Below the pieces are notes generated by a model that was given only the letters and a program-made list of their open reading frames with translations, was not told where the DNA came from and searched no databases. This document shows, piece by piece, positions 1 to 10,200 of a stretch of DNA of 33,313 bases. Position numbers and translations under genes: made by a program. The DNA is from Dimargaris cristalligena (Eukaryota; Kickxellomycota; Dimargaritomycetes; Dimargaritales; Dimargaritaceae), in NCBI GenBank assembly GCA_027576995.1, contig JANBQC010000296.1, positions 1-33,313 of the forward strand, read 5' to 3'. The stretch's first letter is position 1, and every line of letters begins with the position of its first letter.

Positions 1-207
1 CTATATACGCTCACCCCCTAGTACTGACCAGTAAGTGTGCATCTAGTGCACGGACCTCGCCTACGTCCTACGCTTACCTTATTTGGTTAGTCCTGTCACC
101 GCCCCTAACACTAGTAGCCCGCTTGGCCATGCCCAACGCCCCACCTACCGTTAGAAGCCTACCCCCGAGACTCTTGACGGACTAAGAGTGGTTAACTCGG
201 GTGACAA
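1..207 (-). repeat. Dispersed repeat alpha, copy 1 (CpG-rich, cut by window edge)
   Basis: The reverse complement of this stretch aligns over its whole length with 14649-14850, and its first ~100 bases also align with 32751-32855. It keeps about 12 CpG dinucleotides, against 1 in copy 2 and 0 in the shorter copy 3, so it is the least decayed copy. On the minus strand, 118-129 reads TGGCCAAGCGGG, a full match to the RNA polymerase III A-box consensus TRGCNNAGYNGG. I see no B box downstream, so a tRNA-derived SINE origin is only a possibility. The repeat may continue left of the window. Confidence 0.75.
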
Positions 208-473
208 TGGACCAGGCCAAAGTGTGGACACAGAGGACCAGGCGCGTGCCCATTCATAGAAAAAAGGTAGAGTTACGATGCCTCCAATCTTGGGAAGCAA
301 GACTACCTAGGACAGCCATACTGCTTAGCAGTGGAACCTTGACTGGCCGAACACAGGTGAGCTATTCAAAAGGGTCTATTCAATTCTCGTTCCTTCTGTC
401 TGTGCTTATATTGTTAGCCAGCGTGTGAGTGTTTAGGGCCAAGGAGATGTCGCATTTAGAATAATAGTTATTT
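208..473. other. Non-coding stretch, no supported gene
   Basis: A short open frame starts at ATG 207 and runs to the splice-donor-like CAG|GTGAGC at 355. I find no convincing partner exon or known motif. The rest is AT-rich and featureless. Confidence 0.4.
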
Positions 474-1459
474 TGATGGCAGATTGTTGAGCCCGATGAG
501 TTTTCATTTGCGACTATATTTTAGTAAATCATTGGAAATAACCACCAAATTACGCATAAAAAAGAATGCGTTTTGACATAAAACTTCGCAAGATTTTGCA
601 GGTATATTCGAATCCCGGCTGACGAAACCATACAGCGATGAACTTATTGAGAATTCGACATTGCTAGGGGGTCAGCTTTTATCCTCACCGCCATACCTTT
701 CGTCCACCGATGTTAGGCTGTAGCAATATTACCCACCCCGCTTCCGGAAATTGAAATATGTTAACTTTCGATGGAACTGGCGCCGTTTTTGATGGAGGAA
801 GATCTGTCGTGGATTCCTTCTAAAGGAATTTCCTAAATAGCACTTGGCTGTCGGTAGGGAAGTCGGCGATACTGGGAACCAGGCCGTTGGTGACCGTAAG
901 CCACCCTTTGACATGTCAAGCATACGGCCAAGTTGATTGCTTACTGCGAGGATAATGTGGATCCGCCACCATCATTTATTCCTTCGAGTTTGGTTGGGAA
1001 CGAATTAATGGCCGACGAAGAAGACTAAGTAGCCAAGCTACAGGTTAGGTTGGGTTTCGAAATTTCAGAAGGAGTGATATACTCTTCGTTACTTCCCAAA
1101 TCGAAGTCCGGAATTGTATGAACTAGGTTATGTGAAGTGCGGTGTAGCCTCGGGGATCACTGTACTTCAGCAATTGGCGTTGACGAGAATAAAAGGATGG
1201 CATCCGGCCCTCCAACCAGACCCATCATTAACAATACATCGTTCCCTATTTCCTACACCCATTTCTTCTCTCAGCTACGCGCCACTCGGATACTAAGTAT
1301 TCACCCCCGACTTCAACCCTTGCAGTATCCACCACCATTTGACCAATCCGCTGCCCAATTACCCACAAATCCGAAACTTCTGGCACCAAACCCCTACAAT
1401 TATTATCACTCATTTTGACGCCAAGAATATTCCACTAAAATTACAAAATAAACCCTATC

Positions 1460-2686
1460 ATGCCCCGCTGACTCACCAGAAGCAACCTCATTGACCATCA
1501 ACCAGACAAGCTGCATCACACATTCGTAGATCGGTTGAGCAAATATGCCCGCAACAAAGACATCCTATCGTTATTTTCGGTCGGTCGTGCCCAAGAACAG
1601 GTCCTCCGTCCCTTTTGCTTTCGACGTGTACGCATTGCAACGAGCTCCTCCGATGCCCATGAAATGCACAGCGTCTTAAGGAAATACCGGGAAAAAATCC
1701 ACCAAGTTACCCTGGTATTGGATAGCGAATTTACCGCCGACCCCCGTTTTTGTGATACCCTTGGCCGTGTCATCAACATATTGGCAAAACTAAAAAGGCT
1801 GGTCATTGAGGTGTACCACCCCGCCCTCTTGCAAATGCTGGTCCGCCTTTTGGGCCCAGCTATTCAACAAGTTGAGAAATTTAAACTAGTGAACCCCATG
1901 TGCACGAATTTCTACATGAACCCATGGCCCGTTTTGATTCCAGAGAGACTACCTTATGGAATTGAAAATGATAATAGCACACTGGTTCTGGCTGGACACA
2001 TCCACTGGGATGCTCATAGATGGCAGGCCGTACTCAACTGCCACCAGAGTTTACGACGCCTAGTCCTACAGGACACAGCCATTTGCCATCTCTTGGATGT
2101 ACTGTGGGCAACTTGGCAGTGCAATCATGTCAGAACAGTGGTGCTTCGGTGCCTAATTACACATGGCCCAATTGCCCTGGCAGCACCTCAGGCGGTGCCA
2201 TTTCATATGAACCAGCAAATGGCCGGGTCAATTACCAGTCTGGTTTTTCACGAGGTGGCTTTTGGTAGCAACCTCTTGAAGAGGGTAATTGACCTAGCCG
2301 GGTTCAATGTTTGGAAATTGCGGCTAGTTAATTGCACCTGTGATGAGCAGGAGATTAATTATGCACTGCGTTTCTGTCCGCGGTTGACACACTTTGATTT
2401 GTGTCATCGCGATGCAATATTCACCAGGGATCTCGTCCCTAGTGAATTATCGACCACTATTTTAACACATGTGCGGGTCGCAGTAAACTACATTGCGACT
2501 GCATGGGTTTTGCCAGCCCTACACAGGCAGCATTGTTTACTGCAACTCAGCATATATAAGCCTAGCTGCCCCAGTTTTCGGGCTTTACAGCAGGCTCTTC
2601 CTTGGTTGAAGATACACTTCCTTTCAACCGAGGAGTATAATAATCTCGTAAATCGGGAATTTGTAGAGCAGGCAACAGATGGGTGA
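1460..2686 (+). pseudogene. F-box-like/LRR protein, copy 1, inactivated by a TGA at codon 4
   Basis: This is the paralogue of the intact minus-strand gene at 15301-16527. The ATG at 1460 is conserved, but codon 4 is TGA (1469-1471) where the other copy has CGA. No other stop interrupts the 408-codon frame. The next in-frame ATG is at 1664 (Met69 of the intact copy), which would remove the F-box-like N-terminus. Reading on from the stop, the N-terminal region resembles a degenerate F-box ending in FCFRRVRI, followed by leucine-rich segments such as LKRLVIEV, LRRLVLQD and VWKLRLVNC, as in fungal F-box/LRR substrate adaptors. About 20 codons differ from the other copy, most by CpG transitions, so constraint seems relaxed. 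An N-terminally truncated protein or stop read-through cannot be excluded. Confidence 0.7.
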
Positions 2687-2722
2687 TTTCTACTACCCGA
2701 TCTGTGGTTATTTAGTATTGTA

Positions 2723-2728
2723 AATAAA
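2723..2728 (+). promoter_or_regulatory. Poly(A) signal AATAAA of F-box-like copy 1
   Basis: AATAAA lies 36 bases after the TGA stop and is conserved in the partner copy. Homology between the two copies ends one base after it. Confidence 0.6.
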
Positions 2729-2729
2729 A

Positions 2730-4504
2730 TTCAAGGTTTTATATTTTGTTGTCATATGTAGTTCAAGGGAGTTAGCGGCCACTATTTATATTCAGATGTG
2801 ATGGGTCAGAGGGTACTGGTTAGGAAAATATTTGGGTAAAGAGCGGCCGCGGGTTATATTTCAATTGTGCTTCTTATGCTGTGTAGTGTTTTAGCAATCG
2901 GGAAGGTGGTTGAAAGTGGCTTCAAGTGGCGGTGATAGTGTGATTGATAGTTTTTTGGTGCATTTGACTTCTTATAACATTTGTTGTAGAATGACCGACA
3001 CTCCAGTCGCACATACTCAAGGGGATGCTAGATTGTAAAAGGTCCAGGGGTCCGGGGTGGTTGGTTGGTGGTACTTATTATAATTAAATGTTCAATGTGC
3101 ATTTACCCTTCATTAAATGCCTGCGTTGGTGTTAACGGTACAATTTGTCTATATCAGAGCTATTGTCTCACAGCCCCCCTATTATTATTTAGTAACATGT
3201 GACCTACCTAACGCCTAGTAAACTCGGTACTTTTCTTCCGGATTTGTTAGTTGTATATATCAGTGTTGTCGTCCACTAGCTATTCGATTCTAATTCCAGT
3301 TCTTGTAGGCCTGAGCCGGTAGTTTGGGTAGATCGACATCATTCTAAAGGAGGCCAATTTCTAGAACCCGCTGACCAGTTGGTATCCATTTATTACAATT
3401 GGGTGATTCTGGCCCACTTTCGATTTTGGGCAACATCGCCTTAGCCACAGTCATGTCTTAGAGTTGTGGCACGGCCCTTTGTCTATTTTTACTTAAATAT
3501 CCTTAATGGCAGACTTAAACATTCCTGTAATTTTATTATAGATTTGTTTTTGGATGATAAGGCATCGCCCAGGCGTCAATAGCGAAAAGCTCATCGTCGA
3601 CTCTGTCCACTCTGTCAGGAATAGGGCATATCTTGTGAAGCGCCGTAGGCGACTTTCTTTGGGCGTAAAACTAGAATTTGGCATATTGCGATACTTTCGG
3701 GGCATATTGAACCAATTAGGCATGTGGAAAATAATGGAATAACTTCAATGGTTTGGTTGGTAGTACCAAAGTGGGTTTTAATTGTGAAATGATTTTTTAT
3801 CATCGAACGTTTCCACCGTTATTTGCCTCAGTTGATACGCTCCCGTACCATTACTGAGTGTTTTTAACATGTTCAGTTGCCAATTGAAACCATTAGATAT
3901 ATTAACGTTTTTTACATCTCCGATAGTTTTATGTTAGTCTATTTAACCGAAATCTTGAGATTTGCTGTACTCAACTGCATATACCAATATTAATCTGCCG
4001 TGGGTCACTCTTTAAGTGCCATCGTTTTCGCAGAGGCCAAAATATAACTCGAAAATGAACGGCCCCGTGTTGGCTTTCGAAAATGGTCAAGTGATCCGAT
4101 ATTATATTAAAGGATTCGTTTTAGTTCACTAATGGAAACATATTGGTTCTGTTCACTATCGAACATGTGGTCATACGAGGTGACCCGGCCATTGTTACTG
4201 TTGTGGATGGAAGGGTACAATACTGTAAAAATATTGTGTTTTGGAACTAACTTTAGTCATCGAAGCCCCCCAATGGTTTTTTCACCAAATGCCGTTCCGA
4301 GCTGGGACCCCATATTTATTACGGGCCACTCCCTCTTTTTCATTGGGGTAAAATCTCGGTTTATTTTACTCCATTGCGTTTCCGATTATTTTTACTCCAG
4401 CCTGTATATTTTATTATAGACTCCCTTCACATATAACTTATTTTCCGACATCGCCCTCATTATTTCGTCCAGTGTTTAGTGTACTCAATACTGCTGCATT
4501 TACC
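2730..4504. other. Long intergenic region without a supported gene
   Basis: AT-rich with scattered short open frames on both strands. The longest ATG-started one is 4132-4419 (95 codons, hydrophobic and aromatic-rich, no motif), and I do not believe it is coding. No tRNA-like or rRNA-like sequence was seen. Around 3215-3270 there is a faint resemblance to the inner part of the MITE family described at 17417, too weak to call. Confidence 0.4.
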
Positions 4505-4669
4505 ATGTTCAAAAAGATTTTTACAGCTATATTAGTCGGTCTGGTTGCTGGTCAGTTGTTTACGATAGTCAAAGCCGATGAAACTTCAATATTGGAGGAT
4601 ATTGGACCGAGAAGTGGAATTCAGCGTGCCATGAAATTACAAGACATGAAAGTAAATGAATCCAGCTAG
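4505..4669 (+). CDS. Candidate small secreted peptide (54 aa)
   Basis: The frame starts at ATG 4505 (MFKKIFTAILVG...) and ends at TAG 4667. Residues 1-22 have the layout of a signal peptide: Met-Phe-Lys-Lys, a 17-residue hydrophobic core (about 6-21), and a possible cleavage after Val-Lys-Ala before Asp-Glu. The mature part would be about 30 mixed-charge residues without cysteines. A splice alternative exists: donor GTAAAT at 4652, a perfect TACTAAC branch site at 4784-4790 and acceptor CAG at 4801-4803. It would remove 152 bases and end the protein two codons later (about 50 aa). I do not recognise a family. The frame sits alone between AT-rich spacers. It could be chance; the signal-peptide layout and the splice signals are the only support. 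Confidence 0.3.
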   Translation: MFKKIFTAILVGLVAGQLFTIVKADETSILEDIGPRSGIQRAMKLQDMKVNESS

Positions 4670-5337
4670 GGTTTGCTTGGGGATACAATGGACCATCGGT
4701 ATACGCCTAAGTATAGTGGCAAAAGCCCCCCTGATCCCTTGCTACTGAGCAAACAATACTCAAGTGTGTCCTTTTGGGCAGTATACTAACCATGGCTAAG
4801 CAGGGCTAGGAAGATATCTGTTGGTTTTGGAATGGATTTAAAAATGATACAATAAACCATAGTATTAGCTCGCCCATCAATCCGGGGCTTTGCATGTGCC
4901 TGGAGTGTCTTTGGAAGAAACAATTGGATAAGGATTAAAAGGTGAGGTATTATTTGGTGAGGCCACTGGGCATTGTGGAAATGGAATAGATACATGTTGT
5001 GTTGATTAGGTATGGAATGAGCCCTATTGGTAGGGTAGGGCACTTGAACCAATAATGCTGACCAAGCACTGGTTAATAGCTCTGCATAGGCTAACCGAGG
5101 AGTGTGCCAGTCAGGTCAACGTATTATTTAGTTTTGGCATGGCTGAAAACTGAATAATACAAGCAGACGTGGCCAAGAACCCGCTAATCACCACACCCTT
5201 TCCTATACTCTACTCACTGGCTATTTTATTCAGTGTCTTCGACTTTAAGACGGCCCAATGTATTGTTGCGGTAACCAGTTGTTACTTTTCCGAATCTCTG
5301 GCACCCGTACCCGTATCTCCCAAGCTGGACCATACCA
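4670..5337. other. Intergenic region upstream of the OXLD1-like gene
   Basis: It contains the candidate intron end described at 4652-4803 and otherwise no recognisable gene. A CT-rich stretch from about 5170 to 5230 leads into the OXLD1-like gene and may be part of its promoter or 5' UTR. Confidence 0.35.
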
Positions 5338-5769
5338 ATGTTACAACCCCATTCTCTAGCTGGGCTGACCAGGTCAGTAGTATATAGAACCAAACTAAAC
5401 CCCACAAGCGTCTTTCTGGTCCGGTACAAGACAACACAAGAAGGCGACTCCCCTGCCCCCCCTCTACACCGCCTCGTGGCCCAATTACCGGCCAAGCCCG
5501 AAGTTCCGTCCAGTGACATGTGCTGTATGAGCGGCTGTGCCCGCTGTGTCTGGGACATTTACAACGACGAACTCCACGAATTCGAACAGAGCTTGGAGAC
5601 CGTGCAAAAGGCGTTCCGGGAAGCGGGGCAGCCGCTGCCCCAACGGGTCCAGGCGCTGCTCCAGGATGTCAAAGGGGATCAGGCTGGGAATCCCCTGGCG
5701 AAACCCGTTTCCCCAGAAATGGCGGCCATGCATGCGTTTATGGAACTAGAAAAGAAACTCGAGTCATGA
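5338..5769 (+). CDS. OXLD1: Mitochondrial oxidoreductase-like domain protein (OXLD1/UPF0651 family)
   Basis: 143 aa, intronless. Residues 61-80 carry the family signature: Cys62-Cys63, Cys67 and Cys70 followed by Val-Trp-Asp and a Tyr..Glu-Leu pair, preceded by a Pro-rich linker. This matches the 'oxidoreductase-like, N-terminal' domain of animal OXLD1 and the fungal UPF0651 mitochondrial proteins. Their biochemical role is not established; the four cysteines suggest metal or disulfide chemistry. Residues 1-35 are Arg/Lys/Ser-rich and lack acidic residues until Glu35, as in a mitochondrial targeting peptide. Residues 80-143 form a charged helical tail. Length is normal for the family. ATG 5338 is chosen because the presequence starts there. 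It is on the same strand as the Spo71-like gene, but 1.5 kb apart, so there is no sign of joint transcription. Confidence 0.88.
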   Translation: MLQPHSLAGLTRSVVYRTKLNPTSVFLVRYKTTQEGDSPAPPLHRLVAQLPAKPEVPSSDMCCMSGCARCVWDIYNDELHEFEQSLETVQKAFREAGQPLPQRVQALLQDVKGDQAGNPLAKPVSPEMAAMHAFMELEKKLES

Positions 5770-6765
5770 CCCAAGGCAGCTGGTCAAGGTGGTCCGTGGG
5801 GATGGAGTGTGGTATATATCTACGGGTGTGTGGGTACAAGCCCCTCCTCCTCTTCTACTTCAACCGTAACCGCTGCCACTGGAGCCAGGCCTAGGATGCA
5901 CCGAAGTGGGGACACCTGCTCCATTGCCCTCCCTCCTCGTATTTGGAAAGTGAATAACCAACCTGTCACTACTGGCCTCTAGGGGGGCAGCACATTGGAC
6001 AAGGTTTTTCAATTCAGCAGGAGAAGTGTGGTGGCAGTGGAGGTCAACCATTGTTTAATTAGCCCAGGGGAGTAGCGCAACTGCAACCAAGGGGTTCGGG
6101 CCAGTGTGCCAGGAACTGTGGAGGTTCATCAGACTGTCCCACCTGCCCTTGTGTAGGGCAAGTCATTGTTGAACTCCCCCGGCTCTTTTTCACTCACTCC
6201 TCCCGTCGTCTCGCGATTCTCAATGAGAGGGAGACGGGAGGAGGACTGGCTTGGCAGCCACCGAGGAGACGATATATCAGCATTGCATTGTCAATGGGTC
6301 GATAAAACATCCCCAATCCGCCCCACCTGTCCCCCATTAGCGGGTGCACTTTAATCTCGACCCTCCCCAATAGCTCCAGCTGTGTCCGACAGTCTGTTTC
6401 ATATTGCCCAATAATAATGAGAATATAATCATAATAATAATAAAAGAAACCGACAAGTATCCTCCCAGGGCCCCGAAACCAAGTAGTGGAGAGAGAGAGG
6501 TTCCCATGGAACTCATAGTTGGTTTGTTTAGAATACCTTCCAGCCACACGCCAACTAAGGCTGTGAGGAGAATCCAGATACCAGGGATCGTCGCGTGTAT
6601 CTGACAAGGTGAAAGTGTCCTGCTGAATCGCCTTGAGGGTGGGGTGGGGTTGCATGCGCGGTCCAATGGACTCTAGGGAGGTGGGTGCAGGTTAGTGATA
6701 CCGGCTGACTGACTACCTAACCGTCCGCCATGCAAGCTTGGGCAAAAGAACCCTACCTCCCGCGA

Positions 6766-6798
6766 TATAAATAGGGCAAATTTGGTTAATATAAATAG
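6766..6798 (+). promoter_or_regulatory. Twin TATA-like boxes
   Basis: TATAAATAG occurs twice, at 6766-6774 and 6790-6798, on the strand of the Spo71-like gene, 24 bases apart and about 460 bases before its ATG. If used, transcription would start near 6800-6830 and leave a 5' UTR of roughly 430 bases, or contain an intron there. Confidence 0.4.
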
Positions 6799-7219
6799 AT
6801 ATAAGGGGTAAGAGGAGGAGGGGGACAACTATGTAAAAGAAGTGTACCTGCCCGGGAGGAGGGCAATCATTCGCCTAAAGGAGGAGGTGTCGATTTGATT
6901 CGTTCCAGGTCGAAATATTCGAGAGGCATGGAATGGCGGCTTTAAATAGCGGAGGGTGTGGGCCCCCGTTGTTCGGACCCCTTTCCCCTGTCAATTGGGT
7001 ATCAACCGGCGATTATTTTTACCCCGTCTGTTTGGCTAGCTAGAATACCTTCTTATTTGTCGTTCTAGCTTTCTCCGCTTCACCTTATGTACTATAACTC
7101 CGCCACCGCTCTCTGCTTGACTGGACACATTCACCGCTGGTCCTTCCTTTAGCCCGCTTTTGCTACTCTATTCACCCGCTCTTCTTCTAGACTCCTAATA
7201 TTCTCCACTAATTAATTAA

Positions 7220-7242
7220 ACACACACACACACACACACACA
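7220..7242. repeat. (CA)11 microsatellite abutting a start codon
   Basis: An uninterrupted CA dinucleotide run ends 11 bases before the ATG at 7254, so it lies in the 5' UTR of the Spo71-like mRNA. Confidence 0.9.
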
Positions 7243-7253
7243 TTTACACTCGC

Positions 7254-10200
7254 ATGGCCCACGATTTCAGCGACTTCAACTTTGTCGATTCCATTTCGCC
7301 TCCTCAACCCCAAGCCGCCTCCCCGCCACCAATACAACTCCCCCATCCACCGGCTCCTCAGCGCCGCGTTCAGCCCTACCTACCCCCGCCCCAGTACCTC
7401 CGCCCACCCGAGTCGGGGGGCTATTCGCCACGGTCGGAGGAGATCGGCACCACCACCACCGCCATAGCCCCCGTTCCCAAACGCCGGTCTATCCTCCCGG
7501 AGCAAGTGCTACCCCACCAGGCCCTGCATGCCCTCAAACAGACCCCCAATAGTCGTCTCAACCAGCAGCACCCCTTAACTAACATCGCCAATGACGAACT
7601 GCCCGACTGGCTAGAGCCTCCACCCAAAGGCAAGCAGCCGCGTCCGCTCCGTCCGGCCCAGGTCCAATCGTCCACCCGTTGGGACGGACACCACCCCCTC
7701 GCCTCTGCCGTCAGCGTCGCCTCCCAGGCCGACGACGGAGGGAGCAACATTGGGAACCCCCGGGGAGGTGGCGGTGGTCGCCCCCCACCCGGGCCAGGTC
7801 GGACGGGTACCGCCACTTCGTTCACCGGTAGTATGGCCAGCATACGTCAGATCGCCGCCTCCCGTTCCCGGCTCCGCTTACCTAAGCCCCCTGCCCTCAA
7901 AGTCATTCACCCCGCCGTGCACCACCACTCCGCTGCCGTGGAAGCCGTTCAGGCCCCTGTGTTGCGCGTGTTTATTGGGCCTTTAACCCCCGACTGGATG
8001 ACCTTCTCCCTTAAACGAAGGTGGCGGGCCTACGCCCCCCGGGACTCCACGGGGACCGGTCCTTCCCCGCCACCAGCGCTGTCAGGGCCCGCTGGCGGTG
8101 ACGCCCCGCCGCAGTCCCACACCCGCACCATCGACCACGTCGGGTCCATGTCCATTCCGCTCATTCGCGAGCCTACCATGGCCCTCCCAGCCGACCCCGA
8201 CCCCCTTAGTAGTGCCGGTGAAGGCGACGAAGTGTTCGTCGGCTCCCCCCGCTCGCTCCTTGACGATACCCCTCGACTGCAGTCCCAGCGGTCGAACGTT
8301 ACCTTCCGTATGCGACAGTCCCATGCCCCTCGGCACTCCCGCTCGACTATCAGTCAGTACCACACTCCCATGACCATGGTGACGAGTACCACGACTACCA
8401 GTCGGGCCGAGTCGTTCCATACCGCCGCCGATAATATGTCCGTGGCAACCACCGAGAGTCTCGTCTACTCCCCGGGCCGGCCCCTGCCGGATCCGTACCC
8501 GTCGGACCCGTACGCCCCCCACTCGCGCCTTCACGACCCTCCACGTTCCCCCGCCGACCGCAAAAGTCTACGCAGTCAGAATTCGGGCCACTTGGCCCGT
8601 TCCCCACCAGGGCATGGTGCCCCCAATCCCTGGTTCGATCACTGTCAGGACGAGGCGGCTACTTCACTGCAGTCGCCCAGCCACCCCCTTGACCCGGATG
8701 GGGGTGAGTTGGTTCCTAACCCCGACCACCAGTTGGCCGACATCCAGGCCCGCGTCGAATCCTCTTTGCTCCAAAACACCCACGCAACTATCGTCCTGTC
8801 CCGCGTGGCCCCCGTGGCCATGCGGCGCGATTACTGCCGACCCGAAATTGCCATGATGCACTATAACGAGTACTCGGCCCCCAAGTGTCGCATCATATCG
8901 GACAAATGGAAACACACCACCTGTATGATCCAACCCGGCGAGATTAATTTCTACCGTCGGTCCACCACCAAACCGGCCCTTACCATTCATCTTAGCAGCC
9001 GCACTCGGCTGTCCCTCTTTTCTAGCCTGGACAACTCGTTGGCCATCACCTACTTTGAGCAGGATAGCGAACAGAAATCACGACATCAGTACCGGCGCTC
9101 CCTCCGACATTATTACCGTTCCCATCAGGCCAAGTCCATTTCGCACCGCCGGGTCGGCACCCAGCGCTCCCTTGACCTAAATGTCGGCCGGTACAACCAG
9201 GAACCCCACGCCGCGAATGCCAGTGGAGACACGAGCCAACGCACGCCCACTCTACCCTCATCAGGGGGGGCGTTCACCCCCTTCAATTTGAGTGGCATCA
9301 TCCACAGTGCTAACCGGGTCCGGCCCAAGCGCAGCCGTTCCCACCACCATCACCGCCATGCGAGCAAGAAGAATATCACTACGGCCGCGGCCATGTCCAC
9401 GTCCGCCGCCGCCGCATCCGCTGCCCAAAGCAACAAACCCGTGCAGGCCGTGATCATTCGCTTCCCCACCGCCGCCGAGGCAAAAATCTGGTACCGCATC
9501 CTCCACTGCCACATTCTGCACGTGACTCCGATTCCGCGGACCATTGATCTCACCTGCCCCACTTTAAGCGCCTCCCCCTTCCGGTCCGTCAAGGTGGAGA
9601 TTCCCCTCCAGGCCCTGCCCGTGGCGGCTTCGCCGACCCAGGGGGGCAGTCTATCGCCCGAGCACCCCAACCTCCCCTTCGCCGCTCAGTTTGAAATCAC
9701 TGGTCCCCGGAGTGTCTGGGATGTGCGCACCATGGCCGCCTTTGAGCTCATCGTGGAGTCCGAATGGGCCGGTGAGCTGGCCCGCTGGATCGAGAACCGG
9801 TCGTTGGCCGTCTGCATGAAACGGTTCGATCGGATCGACTGGTGCGTGTCTAATCTCACCGACGGCTGGGATGCCCTGGACCATAAATTGGTCATGGAGG
9901 GATACCGTATCGCCCAGATGATGAGTGAAGATGATAGCGATGCCATGAGTGAGGAGGACAGTGCCGCGGCCGCTCGGGAAAGGGCCTTGCGCGACCGTAA
10001 CACCCGGTTGAATATGATTTCATCCTACAAGGGGGCGGTGCCCCCCACTCCTGGCCCAGGCCACTATGCTGCGACACCGGACCGCTTATTATTATTATCG
10101 GAAGACAGCAAAGCATCACCCTCATACACTTTCGATGCCTCAGGAGGGCGTGACGATGGGCTCGGGGATGACTCACCACGCTCACCCACTTTTCGCCGTC

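Larger units (their letters stand above)
474..2729 (+). repeat. Left arm of a long inverted repeat (partner about 15258-17656)
   Basis: The reverse complement of 15258-17656 aligns here. From about 897 to 2729 the arms are near-identical: by hand I count 5 differences in the ~563 bases before the start codon and about 30 in the ORF. From about 474 to 896 the match falls to a diverged but clear level, with shared islands such as GACATTG around 658 and CCTTTCGTCCACC around 697. The right arm carries one extra ~136 bp block that is missing here (MITE copy A). Homology stops abruptly at 2729, one base after the AATAAA at 2723-2728. The diverged flank with a near-identical core suggests an old duplication with later gene conversion of the core. 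Confidence 0.85.
5770..7253. promoter_or_regulatory. 1.5 kb promoter / 5' UTR region of the Spo71-like gene
   Basis: There is no credible gene here. It holds a TAA-type microsatellite at about 6424-6443, two TATA-like boxes (6766-6774 and 6790-6798), a third AT element near 6942, a pyrimidine-rich tract from about 7040 to 7210 and a CA repeat just before the start codon. Long minus-strand open frames around 6194-6666 contain runs of Tyr/Ile from the microsatellite and look like chance. Confidence 0.5.

Noticed and set aside
207..354. ATG frame ending at a CAG|GTGAGC splice-donor-like site
   Set aside because: No partner exon, no motif, and the start abuts the alpha repeat; support is too thin to call a gene.
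600..625. TATTCGAATCCCGGC as a tRNA B box
   Set aside because: No A box at the right distance and no cloverleaf can be drawn; the same place in the other arm is diverged.
1114..1418. Overlapping 60- and 93-codon frames conserved in both F-box-like 5' flanks
   Set aside because: They begin at TTG and GTG, not ATG, and are conserved only because the whole tract is nearly identical at DNA level.
6194..6666. Minus-strand frames of 153 and 109 codons
   Set aside because: They cross an ATT/TAA microsatellite giving Tyr and Ile runs, and lie in the promoter region of the Spo71-like gene without coding features.
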